Source: a bacterium
GTDB taxonomy: Bacteria > CLD3 > SB21
DNA: 64,000 bases
Reading direction: 5' to 3'
NCBI GenBank assembly: GCA_013360215.1
Contig: JABWCP010000010.1
Coordinates: forward strand, 34,731-98,730
Positions within the stretch are counted from its first letter, which is position 1. Each line of letters starts with the position of its first letter. The notes under the pieces are model-generated. The model was not told the origin of the DNA and searched no databases. It saw only the letters and a list, made by a program, of their open reading frames with translations. Shown piece after piece: positions 19,401 through 29,144 of the stretch. A program made the position numbers and the translations under genes.

Positions 19401-22400
19401 TATGACGTATTAGTCGCCGGTTCGGAAAATAACGACTACTATCCTCCCTATCAAAACGGAACGATCAAACTGTATCGCCACGATAACGGCGGAACATTTA
19501 CTTTAGTTGACGTGGGCCTAGCTCAGGAAATTCATCGCGGTACGGCGGCTTGGTGCGACTATAACAATGACGGACTTCCGGACATCTCCTATATGGGAAG
19601 CGGCGGCAGCGGAACGCGCCCGTTTAAATTATATAAAAATGACGGCGATGGTACTTTTACAGAAATCCTAAATAATATCCAAGGCGCCATTTTCGGTGCA
19701 ATGGCTTGGGGTGACTATGACAACGACGGTGATCAGGATGTGTTTGTCATGGGTTCGATAGGAAGCGAAGGCGGGGATAACTATTCCATGCTTTTCAGAA
19801 ATGACAGAAATGATCTGTTTACTCAAATAGACATCGGTCTCATCGGATACTCCGGAGGTTCAGCGGCTTGGGGCGATTATGATCGAGACAACGATCTTGA
19901 TCTTTTGATTTTAGGTTCAACCAACGGTAGTTATAGCGGCGGTAATCTCCATGTTTATCGCAATGACGGTAATGATGTGTTTACCGAGCCCGGGGAAGGC
20001 GGCTATCGAAGCGGGCTTCATCGCGGTACTGCGATATGGGCGGATTATAACAACGACGGTTATTTAGATATCGTATACAGCGGCGCTATCGGCGGCGGTT
20101 CCCGTGATGCGGGCGTTCTTAAAAATCTAAGCGGAACCGGTTTTACCGGATTTGAATCCAATCCTTTTATCGGTCTTTCTGAAGCTTCCGTCTCTGCGGG
20201 TGATTTTGATAACGACGGCGATCTTGACTTTTTCTTCGCCGGTAATCATGCCGGTGGTGAAGGTTCCGCCGATATACGCTCCATCCTTATGCGTAATGAC
20301 GGCGAAGATACTTTTACCGAATTACAAACCGGTATTAATCCTATTGCAGGAAGCTCATACGCCCAAGCCGCATCGGCAATGGTTGATTACGACCGCGACG
20401 GTGATTTGGATATCATGATCGAAGGTATTTACGACGACGGTTTTGGCAATACATCCTTTGTCACGAAACTCTATAACAACGATTGGGCAACAGCCAATAC
20501 ACCACCATCCGATCCTAACGGACTGAGCGCTGTGACCGTCATGGATACAGTCACGATGAATTGGAATAAATCAACGGATGCCGAAACACCTCAGGATGGT
20601 TTGACTTACAATATCCGCGTAGGTAAAACCTCCGCCGGTGTGGACGTAATGTCTCCATTGGCCAAAGTCGTAGGTAGTGGCAACGCCGGAGGATTCCGCT
20701 ATGTACAGGAATCCGGCAACACAAGTCATAATAATTCATGGCGCTTATCCGGTCTATCCGATGGCACCTACTACTGGAGTGTCGAAGCGATTGATCAAGT
20801 TTATCGCAATTCCAAATTTCAATCGGCGGCTCAATTCACGATTGACGGCGCTCCTTCTGCACCGGACAGTCTTAGCGTTACTTCCGGCGTCAATTCCGTT
20901 ACTTTGATGTGGGGTTCAACAAACAAGTCGGATGTAAGCAAATACTTCATTTATGTCAGCGCGGATAACGAAGGCTATACACTTGTTGACTCTACCACGA
21001 CCGGAATTTTTGGTACGACCAAAACGGTGACCAAAGGTCCTTCGGGCGGCATACTTCAAAACGGTTCCATCTATTATTTCCGCGTCGAAGCCATGGATCA
21101 CAATGGTTATGTAGGCCCGTATTCAAACTATGTAACAGCAATACCATCCGCCACACCCGGTAAGTGGTTTGTTGTAAATACAGATGACTCCGGTCCCGGA
21201 TCATTACGTTCAGCTATTGATTCGACCAATCTTTCAACACAGAAAGATACCGTTGTGTTCCTCATACCCATCGGTTCCAGTATTACATTAAATTCAGAAC
21301 TTCCCGCGATCTCGACAGACTATACCGTGATTGATGCGGACAGCAACGATGACGGCAAACCGGATATCTCGATCTCACCGGAGGGCGAAGGCGGCGGATA
21401 TTTTACGGGGTTGTCAATCCAATCATCCAACAACGTCATTCGCGGGCTCGTGATCGGTGGTTTCGGCGATTATTATTCGGGCGGAGGATCCCTCTTTATC
21501 AACGGAGACAATAACCGGATTCTTGGTAACTATATCGGCGTTTCAGCCGACGGTATGTCAACTCATGGTAACGCCCATGGCATTTTGATCAATGGCGGCT
21601 CCAGCGGTAACTGGATCGGCGACGGCACAGGAACCGGTAGAAATATCATTGGCGGAAATCAACAATACGGAATTTATCTCAACGGCGCTTCCACGTCCGT
21701 GAATAACACGAAGATTCTCGGCAATTATATCGGTATCGCTACAGACGGTTTAACGGCACTTCCCAATTCGGGTCCCGGTATATCCATCTATAACAGAGCG
21801 CTTAACACAATAATCGGCGACGGCACGGCCGAAGGCCGCAATATTATTTCAGGAAATAGCAGCGACGGTATATCGTTGACCGACAACAACGGACACATTG
21901 AAGGAACTTCGATACTGGGCAACTATATCGGTACGGATGTTACCGGCAATGTCGGCGTGGGCAACAATAATCACGGTATCTTTTTTAACACTCTAACCGG
22001 CGAAGGCGCCTCCATCGTAAATAACACCATCGGTGATGGTACGGCCGGCGGACGCAATGTTATCTCCGGAAACGCCGGTAGCGGTATTAATTTTTACTAC
22101 TACCAAGTACATGACAATACTATCAAAGGAAACTATATTGGAATAACAGCCGACGGTTCCACGGCTCTCGGCAATGGTATGTACGGAGTGAATATTGAAC
22201 ACAGCAATAATAATATCATTTCCTCCAATACAATATCAGGAAACGCCTATGACGGTATCATGATTAATGGCTCGTATGGTGAAGCTAACAACAATGTGGT
22301 AACCGGTAATTACGTAGGAACCAACCCTACAGGATCATTTGCCATAGCTAACGGTCAACGCGGTATCTATCTTCAAAACGGCGCTTCTTATAACCAAATC

Positions 22401-25400
22401 GGTGGTACGGCAGCCGGCGAAGGTAATATCATTTCCGGTAACCTCAACGGAGGTATCGGTTTTGGTTATGCTTATACACCCACCGTATCTAATCAGATTC
22501 TTGGCAACAAGATAGGAACCGATGCATCCGGTATGTTTGGTATTCCCAACAAAGAATCCGGTATTTACATCAACGGCTCGAATCACAATTATAACTATAT
22601 CGGCGATGGTACTACCGGTGGTCGTAATATTATTTCCGGAAACGACGGCGATGGTATCTATATCAACGGCGATGCCTCTGATAATTTTATTTTAGGCAAC
22701 TATATCGGCGTTGATGCAACCGGTAATACCGGATTAGCCAATGATTCCAACGGTATCGCGATTTACAACTCCGGTCACATTCTGATCGGCGATGAAACGG
22801 CCGGCGGTCGTAATATTATCTCCGGTAACGGTAAAGAAGGTATTGCTGTTTATGCGCAAAGCTCGGAGATAATTATCGGCGACGGTCAAGGCGGCGGCGG
22901 TGAAGCATTAATCATTGAAGGCCGCGGCGGCGACAAGGCGGAGCGTCCCGGCGCAAATGACATTGACATTCGTGGTAATTATATCGGGGTCGGCGCGAAT
23001 GGAACAACCGCCATAGGCAATAGCGGTGCCGGTATTGAAATCGAAGCTGTTTTCGAAGGATTTTTTTCTGAATACGATTCGATCACGGCCAATATTATTG
23101 CGTACAATACCGACGGTGTCGAATTGGTTGGCAACGGTGTTTTCTCGACCTACCTTCATAACAATACGATATACGGAAACACTTCCGAAGGTATCGTGAT
23201 CGAAGAAGGTGCTCAAAACGGGATCACGGCTCCGTCTATTACATCTGTTTCCAATTTCGTCATCAGCGGTACGGCTTCGGTTGGCGCCATGGTATATGTT
23301 TACCAGGACACCGGAAATCAGGGACGCTACTACCTCGGTTCTTCCGCGGCTGACGGCGAAGGTTCATGGTCATACAACGGACTTTACTTGCCCGGTTATA
23401 ATGTAACAGCAACGCAATTTTTAGATAAACAATCTTCGGCGTTCTCTGCACCATTCGCTACACCATCCGGCACTGTACATGCTACGACCACATCGCTTTC
23501 TTACGGCAATGTCTTAGCCGGTGATAGTGCCACACTAACCACGCGCATTTATGCCATAGGTAATCCTGTGGTAATGAATAGCGGTTCGTTAGTATTGGGA
23601 ACGAATGCACAGATGTTAGCTACGTTAGGAACCGACACCCTCTTTATGACGGATACGATCACGGTACAGGTTCGTTTCAAACCGGTTAACTTTGGATTTC
23701 TTACCGATACACTCCGTATTTATTACGGTGAAGGTAATGTGTTTGATATTCGTATCGGTGGAACCGGAACGTCCGGTACAATAGCAGCCAGCAGCATCGG
23801 ATTTGCGATGGAGACACTCAATGGCGACAGCACAAGCGTTCCTATCCAGATGTACACGACAAGCGGTTGGGTAGAAATCACATCAGCTATATTCGGTCAG
23901 AACAATTATTTCACTTATTCGATCGACAAAACGTTACCTTACATATTGAAGCCCGGCGATACAGCCGATGTGACGGTTACATTTAAACCGACAACATTTA
24001 CCAGTTCCGCCGACACGCTATACTTTGCAAACAATTCATCCGATGGCATGCTGGAATTGATGTTTAGCGGTTTGCCGCTCCCGGGTACGGTAGCGACGAA
24101 TCTTGCATCCCAAGATTTTGGTAATGTTCTATTGGGCGATAGCTTGGAATTGACGACAAAGATTTACGCTCCGTCAGGCCGGGTCGAAATCACATCCGTC
24201 ACACTTTCCCAAGGTGATGTACTTTCGATGACGGTAACGCCGGCATTACCTTTTACGTTGAATGCAGGGGACACCATCCTCGTGAAAACGAAATTTATTC
24301 CGTCTGATTTTAACTCGTTTAACGACACCATTACGGTTTTAAGTAACGCCTCCAACGGAACCGTTACTGTGTCGTTGTCCGGACAATCTTTGCCCGGAAT
24401 CATTTCGTCTGCCGCTTCGGCGTTCGATTTTGGTAATGTGTTAGTAGGTGACAGCGCTCAAACCTCAACCCGTTACTACGCCACAGGCGGTCCCGTTCAA
24501 ATAACCGGTTCTTCACTGGTAACAAGCGGTGAAACAAGTGTCAGCTTTACACCGTCATTGCCCTATTTACTGCACGTAGGAGACTCTGTTGTCGTTACCG
24601 CCAAATATAAGCCGTTAACATTTGCGGCGATGAGCGCTGACACGATCCACCTGATCAGTAACGCATCAAACAGCGGCAAACTGAGCATCCCGATGAGCGG
24701 TTTCGGTCAAACCGGTACGTTGGCCTTTAATACTACACCGGCTAATTTCGGTTCGATTCGCGTTGCCGATAGCAGCACGGCCCAAATCGTCAAGGTATAC
24801 AGCAGCGTAGGTCAAATCCCTCTTACAGGATATACCATCGGCGCTCATTTCAAAGCGACGACTTCGACCGTATTCCCTATCACCATCAAATCCGGTGATA
24901 CGGTTACGTTAGCTGTTAAATTTAAACCGCAGACCACCGGCGCTCTTTTAGACACCATCAAAATCGGAAACGTACGTATTCCGCTTGCGGGCACCGGTTT
25001 AGAAAACGTGGCGCCTACGCTTACGCTCGGCGTGACAAGCGTCATTGCACTCAAGCAGTACCTTGGTATTTACATGTATAGCAGCGAGGCGTTGAGCGCT
25101 AGATCTGCCGCATTTAAATTTAATGATGTCAGTGTCACCGCTCCGACATTTGATGCCGTATCCGGCGTTAATAACCTGTACTATGCGCAGTACAAATTAT
25201 CCGCAGCCGGTTCCCTCAAGATCGACGCTACCGGTACGGACATTGCCGGAAACATCGGTACGCGTTCCAAAACGTACACGATCGGTTCATTGACCAAAGA
25301 TCAAACTTTGGCTGTCGAAGCGGAAGGTCTGCGTATCAACGGCACTAAAGGCGCTATCAGTGAAAGCGGTTTTATGATTATTACCAAATCGCAAACCTAT

Positions 25401-26003
25401 GACGGCGACCCTGTCGGTTTATCGAAAGGTACGTCCAAGTCGGCGACCGATTTTGCGAATGCCAATATCCAATCATGGGACATCATCAGCACCGTAGCGC
25501 TTGAGAAATCCGTGACGCTGACGGCCGTTTATGATGAAACATGGATCAACACATTACAAACGCAATACGCCAACTTCGACGAACGTAAAATCGGTTTCTA
25601 CCGCGAAGAAAACGGTTCATTGGTTTATCTGGGCGGGGAAGGTCGCAACGGTAGCGTTGCACTTCAAACCAAATCGCTTGGTAAAATCGTGATTCAGTAC
25701 AATGACGAACATCGTTACTTGCCTTCAGAAATTACGTTGGCGCAGAACTATCCCAATCCGTTCAACCCCACGACGACGATCGAATTCGGTCTTCCCGAAG
25801 CCTCGCACGTCAAACTGGTCGTCTATAATATCCTCGGGCAACGCGTCGCTGAGCTTTTCAACGGTCAGCGCAACGAAGGATATCATAAATTCGTATGGAA
25901 CGGACGCAATGCACAAGGTGCCACGGTGGCCAGCGGCGTGTATCTGTATCGCCTCGAAACCAATAAAGGCAACGTGACTAAGAAAATGATGTTTATCAAA
26001 TAA
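16473..26003 (+). CDS. Giant multidomain secreted/surface protein (3176 aa) with C-terminal sorting domain
   Basis: A Sec signal peptide (MLCVLLCCSASLFAQ) opens the protein. Approximate domain order: LamG/concanavalin-like (30-200), fibronectin III (232-330), LamG (335-520), FN3 (540-640), LamG (645-820), FN3 (860-950); then seven FG-GAP/VCBS-like repeats with Ca-binding DxDxDG cores (953-1336, e.g. WGDYDNDGDQDVFVMG), two FN3 (1340-1562), a right-handed beta-helix of about a dozen coils carrying IGDGTxGGRNIISGN (1566-2243), an Ig-like segment, and five choice-of-anchor-D/HYDIN-like repeats (2333-2846, xxFGNVLxGDS). It ends in a FlgD-like/T9SS-type sorting domain (from about 3090, LAQNYPNPFNPTTTIEFGLP...VYLYRLET). 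Domain types suggest glycan or protein adhesion at the surface; the ligand is unknown. A TPR lipoprotein follows 41 bp downstream. Confidence 0.9.
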   Translation: MKRFMYDFLKKNAVMLCVLLCCSASLFAQNNALTLNGTSQYAYYGGSLSTYEDVTMEGWFKWDGSTGSNQLLMYDGHTSLSGFGLMLDASASNNLIILAGGYQVTSVSRGLDIGEWSHIALVKKGNFFSLYINGDPEIAKAMTYAYPSGSYMVGGNSLNNSEFFKGAIDEVRLWNRALSYNEIFTAAATPMTGAETNLVASYRLDNSADGLTGDQTVNGYNLTLVGTPTFTASSSDSVMIRQQTKSLYTGGTSVSVGWHADPHSFVTGYIVYADTSDAVRTQVGTTSARTDTTFTVTGLLPNTVYYLTARAVTATDTSDYYRLAVVSTFESGGRAAMFSDNNYYAAPFNENIPIGSSAYTIEAWIKPNSMGVHGIVGWGQYGYSYQTNALRLTDDGIINYWWNNDISISTGNIAGSWHHVAATYDGTTRKMYFDGKLMASENVVYNPEIPFSHNFTIGVTNYTEYFNGEIDEVRIWNVARSESEIVSLMFSPATGSENGLASVYHFDEIGGNYAGDYVGANHAEATGGTPQRTLSDAMLPFMPARLQAIAGDGQVELRWEKSIHPDFASYTLMAATDIEFTDIVATHSSGVGNPSDTSHTVAGLTNGTLYYFAVKMTTNSGATTPFRMNAAVPNTGGPGNALIFDGVDDQIILEDNIVRSRSEMTIETWFKTTTSGGIFGYNDASNAEHVPVIYVGMDGYLQSQLWIGDYNSVMRSLRPVSDGYWHHVALTAGNDNQYLYIDGQLCDSIIGRPLNHLSMIKNQIGRATTSGWPNGGNEYFSGELDEFRFWDRALSHKEVYSYANQSLRGDESGVALLHHFNEPSGLIYTYDAGPNGWTGGLESFSASTTVASGAMRPFSPYNLQSTNTLSSITLKWNPSNASAVRAYYIYTFDGESTMLWDSTTGGLTDTTITFGELPSFTNFTYYISTVDASGSESEKSNPIFVTTTSFKEVTGTNFSQVVDGKFQWADYDNDGDYDVLVAGSENNDYYPPYQNGTIKLYRHDNGGTFTLVDVGLAQEIHRGTAAWCDYNNDGLPDISYMGSGGSGTRPFKLYKNDGDGTFTEILNNIQGAIFGAMAWGDYDNDGDQDVFVMGSIGSEGGDNYSMLFRNDRNDLFTQIDIGLIGYSGGSAAWGDYDRDNDLDLLILGSTNGSYSGGNLHVYRNDGNDVFTEPGEGGYRSGLHRGTAIWADYNNDGYLDIVYSGAIGGGSRDAGVLKNLSGTGFTGFESNPFIGLSEASVSAGDFDNDGDLDFFFAGNHAGGEGSADIRSILMRNDGEDTFTELQTGINPIAGSSYAQAASAMVDYDRDGDLDIMIEGIYDDGFGNTSFVTKLYNNDWATANTPPSDPNGLSAVTVMDTVTMNWNKSTDAETPQDGLTYNIRVGKTSAGVDVMSPLAKVVGSGNAGGFRYVQESGNTSHNNSWRLSGLSDGTYYWSVEAIDQVYRNSKFQSAAQFTIDGAPSAPDSLSVTSGVNSVTLMWGSTNKSDVSKYFIYVSADNEGYTLVDSTTTGIFGTTKTVTKGPSGGILQNGSIYYFRVEAMDHNGYVGPYSNYVTAIPSATPGKWFVVNTDDSGPGSLRSAIDSTNLSTQKDTVVFLIPIGSSITLNSELPAISTDYTVIDADSNDDGKPDISISPEGEGGGYFTGLSIQSSNNVIRGLVIGGFGDYYSGGGSLFINGDNNRILGNYIGVSADGMSTHGNAHGILINGGSSGNWIGDGTGTGRNIIGGNQQYGIYLNGASTSVNNTKILGNYIGIATDGLTALPNSGPGISIYNRALNTIIGDGTAEGRNIISGNSSDGISLTDNNGHIEGTSILGNYIGTDVTGNVGVGNNNHGIFFNTLTGEGASIVNNTIGDGTAGGRNVISGNAGSGINFYYYQVHDNTIKGNYIGITADGSTALGNGMYGVNIEHSNNNIISSNTISGNAYDGIMINGSYGEANNNVVTGNYVGTNPTGSFAIANGQRGIYLQNGASYNQIGGTAAGEGNIISGNLNGGIGFGYAYTPTVSNQILGNKIGTDASGMFGIPNKESGIYINGSNHNYNYIGDGTTGGRNIISGNDGDGIYINGDASDNFILGNYIGVDATGNTGLANDSNGIAIYNSGHILIGDETAGGRNIISGNGKEGIAVYAQSSEIIIGDGQGGGGEALIIEGRGGDKAERPGANDIDIRGNYIGVGANGTTAIGNSGAGIEIEAVFEGFFSEYDSITANIIAYNTDGVELVGNGVFSTYLHNNTIYGNTSEGIVIEEGAQNGITAPSITSVSNFVISGTASVGAMVYVYQDTGNQGRYYLGSSAADGEGSWSYNGLYLPGYNVTATQFLDKQSSAFSAPFATPSGTVHATTTSLSYGNVLAGDSATLTTRIYAIGNPVVMNSGSLVLGTNAQMLATLGTDTLFMTDTITVQVRFKPVNFGFLTDTLRIYYGEGNVFDIRIGGTGTSGTIAASSIGFAMETLNGDSTSVPIQMYTTSGWVEITSAIFGQNNYFTYSIDKTLPYILKPGDTADVTVTFKPTTFTSSADTLYFANNSSDGMLELMFSGLPLPGTVATNLASQDFGNVLLGDSLELTTKIYAPSGRVEITSVTLSQGDVLSMTVTPALPFTLNAGDTILVKTKFIPSDFNSFNDTITVLSNASNGTVTVSLSGQSLPGIISSAASAFDFGNVLVGDSAQTSTRYYATGGPVQITGSSLVTSGETSVSFTPSLPYLLHVGDSVVVTAKYKPLTFAAMSADTIHLISNASNSGKLSIPMSGFGQTGTLAFNTTPANFGSIRVADSSTAQIVKVYSSVGQIPLTGYTIGAHFKATTSTVFPITIKSGDTVTLAVKFKPQTTGALLDTIKIGNVRIPLAGTGLENVAPTLTLGVTSVIALKQYLGIYMYSSEALSARSAAFKFNDVSVTAPTFDAVSGVNNLYYAQYKLSAAGSLKIDATGTDIAGNIGTRSKTYTIGSLTKDQTLAVEAEGLRINGTKGAISESGFMIITKSQTYDGDPVGLSKGTSKSATDFANANIQSWDIISTVALEKSVTLTAVYDETWINTLQTQYANFDERKIGFYREENGSLVYLGGEGRNGSVALQTKSLGKIVIQYNDEHRYLPSEITLAQNYPNPFNPTTTIEFGLPEASHVKLVVYNILGQRVAELFNGQRNEGYHKFVWNGRNAQGATVASGVYLYRLETNKGNVTKKMMFIK

Positions 26004-26044
26004 CGTACGGTATATAAAAAATTATATAACAAAGGATCATGATT

Positions 26045-26605
26045 ATGAAACACTTCAAAGTATGGCTGGCCGGCGCACTGATGATCGCGCTCAGCACAGG
26101 ATGCAGCGAGGATCCGGCGACCGACCCTCTCGGGGATGCATGGCAGCTTTTTATAAACGGTCAATACACTGAAGCACAAACCAGTTTTGAGGCCCTTATC
26201 GAAACGCAACCCGGTCAAGCTTACGCCGGACTCGGGTGGACGGCCATGAAACTGGACAATATCCCGGCATCGGTGGATTATTTCGAACTGGCCGCGGGTG
26301 ATTCACTTGTGCATGGTTACGCAGGCTGGGCTATTGCGTCATGGGCTAATAAAGATTTTACGCATATCGTCGAACGTGCAGGTTTTGTAATACGCAAAGA
26401 ACCGACATTCGAATTTGAATTCTACAAAGATATTACCATCAGCACCATGCGTCTTATGCAAGCCTACGGTTATTATCATACAGGCAATATGTCAGCCTGT
26501 CTTGCCCGCATTCAAGAGTTGGATGGTGGTTTTGCCAGTACAACTGACCCGGCATTATTGCTGGCAAAACTTGACGCTTTAAGCGCAACCGCTTCCGGAT
26601 TATAA
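26045..26605 (+). CDS. TPR-like lipoprotein paired with the giant secreted protein
   Basis: From the ATG at 26045 the product is 186 aa: MKHFKVWLAGALMIALSTGC, with a lipobox (LSTGC) directing lipid modification and attachment to a membrane facing the periplasm or outside. The mature part holds tetratricopeptide-like repeats (DAWQLFINGQYTEAQTSFEAL, QAYAGLGWTAMKLDNIPASVDYFELA). An ATG two codons upstream (26039) is only 2-3 nt from the AAAGGA at 26031-26036, so 26045 is the better start. A paralogue with the same length and layout (39104-39688) follows the other large sorting-domain protein, so the two are probably functional partners. Function unknown. Confidence 0.85.
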   Translation: MKHFKVWLAGALMIALSTGCSEDPATDPLGDAWQLFINGQYTEAQTSFEALIETQPGQAYAGLGWTAMKLDNIPASVDYFELAAGDSLVHGYAGWAIASWANKDFTHIVERAGFVIRKEPTFEFEFYKDITISTMRLMQAYGYYHTGNMSACLARIQELDGGFASTTDPALLLAKLDALSATASGL

Positions 26606-26623
26606 AGCGAACTTTTTATAACA

Positions 26624-26655
26624 AAAAACCGCAGCCTAAAAACTGCGGTTTTTTT
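26624..26655. terminator. Bidirectional intrinsic terminator
   Basis: AAAAACCGCAG (26624-26634) pairs with CTGCGGTTTTT (26643-26653) across an 8-nt loop, with T runs on the right and A runs on the left. It separates the convergent TPR lipoprotein (plus) and Omp85-like gene (minus) and can serve both. Confidence 0.85.
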
Positions 26656-26688
26656 ATGTGTAATTTTTGCAGAAGCATCTTTTTTTCA

Positions 26689-28515
26689 TCAAAACGTACC
26701 TATAAAACCAAAGTGGATTTTCCCCTCCGACGGACGATCGTTTTGACCGAGACCATAGTCCAGAGCAAACTGCCCAAGCCGCGTTCCAAATCGCATACCA
26801 AAACCATAACCCCATGGGAAACCGTCTTGTTTATTAATTTTCGTACGTTCTAAATCAGCATATACTCTGCGGTAATAATAACCTTGATCGTAAAATACAA
26901 ACAATCGTGAAGCGCGCCCTGTAACATAACGCAACTCCAAATTGTTCCAACCTACGCGCGTTCCGCTAAAAAAGCCTTCGGTATAACCGCGCAGGGTTTT
27001 TAGCCCGCCAAATAAAAACTGTTCACTCAGCGGCGCCACATCACGACCGGGCCTGAACACTGAAAAATGTAACCCGTTTGCAATAACCCAGCGACGGACC
27101 GGTTCACGGTAAATTTCCAAATCCATTCGCCATGTTTGTGTGCGGATGGATTGGGAAAACGAACGTATGATTTTTTGCTCGCCGCCATAGGTGATCGTAT
27201 CCGTACCGTCGGATGACAGAGTCCAATTTTTTTCCCGTGTACGTCCATACGAAAAAACCGTATGATAATATAAACCATTGCGGGGATTGATTTGTTCGTC
27301 ACGCATATCCCCGGTCAAGCCGCCATTCCATGCGTAACCATCGCTCTGCGGTGTATTAAATATAAATGCTGTTTTCGGATCGGCGGGTTCCACCGTCTGT
27401 AAACGCACCCCCGCTAAAACTGACCAATCGTGGGTAATTTCAGTTTGCAATTCCATCTCCCAGGCGCTGCGCGAATACAACGAATCTTCGATTTGCTGTT
27501 GCACGGCTATGCGTCCGTTGACAGGCCATCCGACCAACCACGGTTCGGTGTACTGCAGCATCAAATCCTGTGAAAGGCGATTTTTCTTTTGCCAGCGCAT
27601 ACTCAACTGCCGCGCCGTTCCAAAAAGATTATAAAACGATACATGAATCAACCCGGTGAAGTATCCTTTTTCATCACGCGCCGCATCACGCGGGACATAA
27701 CCGATAATCCCGTCCATTGTATTGGCACGATCTTCCTCGACATCCAGCCATACCGTCAACAGGGAATCCGGTCTCATTGTAACCGACGTAAGCTCCGCAT
27801 TGCGAATAAAAGGAAATCGTCGGATACGCGTAAGACCGTCTTGAATGGCGCGGTGATCATAACCGCGGGGTAATCTCATGCGCATTTCACGCGTCAAAGT
27901 CAGCGGTTTGGTGCTTTCGTTTCCCCGAACGATAAATTCACCGACCGGTTTGACGATACGTCTTTTGATATGCAACAGGACATCAATTATAAAATCAGAC
28001 TCCGCATCACGCCGCATCCAGACCGAATCAAGCGCTATATGTACAAACGGCGCACCGTTGTTTTCAAACCAGTCCAGCATGCGATTTACCGATGCCGTCC
28101 ACTGATCCGGTGAGAACATATCACCTGTTTTCCATCGCATAACTTCCGTAATCTGCGAAGCTGAAATATCCGATTCGCCGCTTATGCGCACAGAACCAAG
28201 CTTAGCTTGTTTTTCTTCGGATAGAAAAAAAATCAATTGTATGCCGCCTGCGCCTTCGGTTGGTTTTTGTTGAATGGAATCAATGGACGACGCCAAATAA
28301 CCCTGATCGCGATAGTATTCTAAAATACGCATCGCATCATTGCGAGATTGTTCCTGATCAAAAACGGAACCGGGTTTGTGATAGAGCAGAGATAAGATTG
28401 TTTTGTCATTCACGATACGATTACCGTGAATGGAAACAGAAACAATACGCTCTGTTGCGGTTTGTGCACAAAGCGTAGTAGTAAATAAAAATATAAACCA
28501 GCGCATAAATTTCAC
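26689..28515 (-). CDS. Omp85-family outer-membrane protein (POTRA + surface-antigen barrel)
   Basis: The 608-aa product has a signal peptide (MRWFIFLFTTTLCAQ), POTRA-like modules at about 24-100 and 105-185 and a third near 190-265 (each with a V-x-I-x-G-N/E core such as SVSIHGNRIVNDKTILSLLYHKPG), and a C-terminal 16-strand-type barrel (Bac_surface_Ag). The conserved lid-lock motif appears as GGLKTLRGY near residue 505. Omp85 proteins insert or translocate proteins across the outer membrane (BamA, TamA, TpsB). At 608 aa with three POTRAs it is shorter than BamA and closer to TamA-like members; the exact substrate cannot be told. It overlaps the YigZ-like gene by 4 bp. Confidence 0.88.
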   Translation of the reverse strand: MKFMRWFIFLFTTTLCAQTATERIVSVSIHGNRIVNDKTILSLLYHKPGSVFDQEQSRNDAMRILEYYRDQGYLASSIDSIQQKPTEGAGGIQLIFFLSEEKQAKLGSVRISGESDISASQITEVMRWKTGDMFSPDQWTASVNRMLDWFENNGAPFVHIALDSVWMRRDAESDFIIDVLLHIKRRIVKPVGEFIVRGNESTKPLTLTREMRMRLPRGYDHRAIQDGLTRIRRFPFIRNAELTSVTMRPDSLLTVWLDVEEDRANTMDGIIGYVPRDAARDEKGYFTGLIHVSFYNLFGTARQLSMRWQKKNRLSQDLMLQYTEPWLVGWPVNGRIAVQQQIEDSLYSRSAWEMELQTEITHDWSVLAGVRLQTVEPADPKTAFIFNTPQSDGYAWNGGLTGDMRDEQINPRNGLYYHTVFSYGRTREKNWTLSSDGTDTITYGGEQKIIRSFSQSIRTQTWRMDLEIYREPVRRWVIANGLHFSVFRPGRDVAPLSEQFLFGGLKTLRGYTEGFFSGTRVGWNNLELRYVTGRASRLFVFYDQGYYYRRVYADLERTKINKQDGFPWGYGFGMRFGTRLGQFALDYGLGQNDRPSEGKIHFGFIGTF

Positions 28516-29144
28516 ACTGAGATCACCGTAGCACGGCCACGGGTCTGATGAATTATCGCATCGCAGAAGTGCAAAACTTCATTTTTGCGAATCGCAACAT
28601 CCATCGTGGCTTGCTCTGCATATACAGTGTCCCCTGCTTTCCCGCCGGCATGATGTACACAGCGCATGATCGTATTGATTTCATCGTATGGAAACTGTAT
28701 CCGAAGGTTTTCATAGATCAGCCGCTGTTCTGCACGGCATCGCGAAAGAACTTCCGCGGCCGAATCACCGTACGCACGTACAAGTCCGCCCGTGCCAAGC
28801 TTGGTGCCTCCGAAATATCGAACGACGATGACGATAATATCCGTCCAGTTTTTAGCCGTTATGGCCTGCAGAATCGGTTTACCCGCCGTACCGGAAGGTT
28901 CGCCGTCATCGCTGAGGCGAACCAAAACATGAGGTATTAAACCCACTTGGTAAGCGAAGCAGTGATGCGTGGCATCAAAATAATTTTTACGAATAGATTG
29001 CAAAAACTGTTCGGCGCCGTCTTTATCTTGAACCGGCGCGGCATACCCGATAAATTTCGAACCTTTAACTTTGATTTCGGAAGTACATGATTCGGCGATC
29101 GTGTAGTATTCATCCGGTGTCATGCGTTTTTCCGAGGAAATCAC
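28512..29144 (-). CDS. YigZ/IMPACT family protein (UPF0029)
   Basis: The 210-aa product carries the family hallmarks SKFIGYAAPV, DATHHCFAYQVG, LSDDGEPSGTAGKPIL and VRYFGGTKLGTGGLVRAYGDSA. A C-terminal ferredoxin-like DUF1949 region follows. Members resemble the N-terminal half of the yeast translational regulator YIH1/IMPACT; the bacterial role is not settled. The start at 29144 overlaps the pyrC stop by 4 bp. A methionine seven residues in (MTPDEYYTIAES) is an alternative start. Confidence 0.9.
   Translation of the reverse strand: MISSEKRMTPDEYYTIAESCTSEIKVKGSKFIGYAAPVQDKDGAEQFLQSIRKNYFDATHHCFAYQVGLIPHVLVRLSDDGEPSGTAGKPILQAITAKNWTDIIVIVVRYFGGTKLGTGGLVRAYGDSAAEVLSRCRAEQRLIYENLRIQFPYDEINTIMRCVHHAGGKAGDTVYAEQATMDVAIRKNEVLHFCDAIIHQTRGRATVISV

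Noticed and set aside
21600..22860. CRISPR or satellite DNA
   Set aside because: The repeats are in frame in the giant protein gene and encode beta-helix coils.
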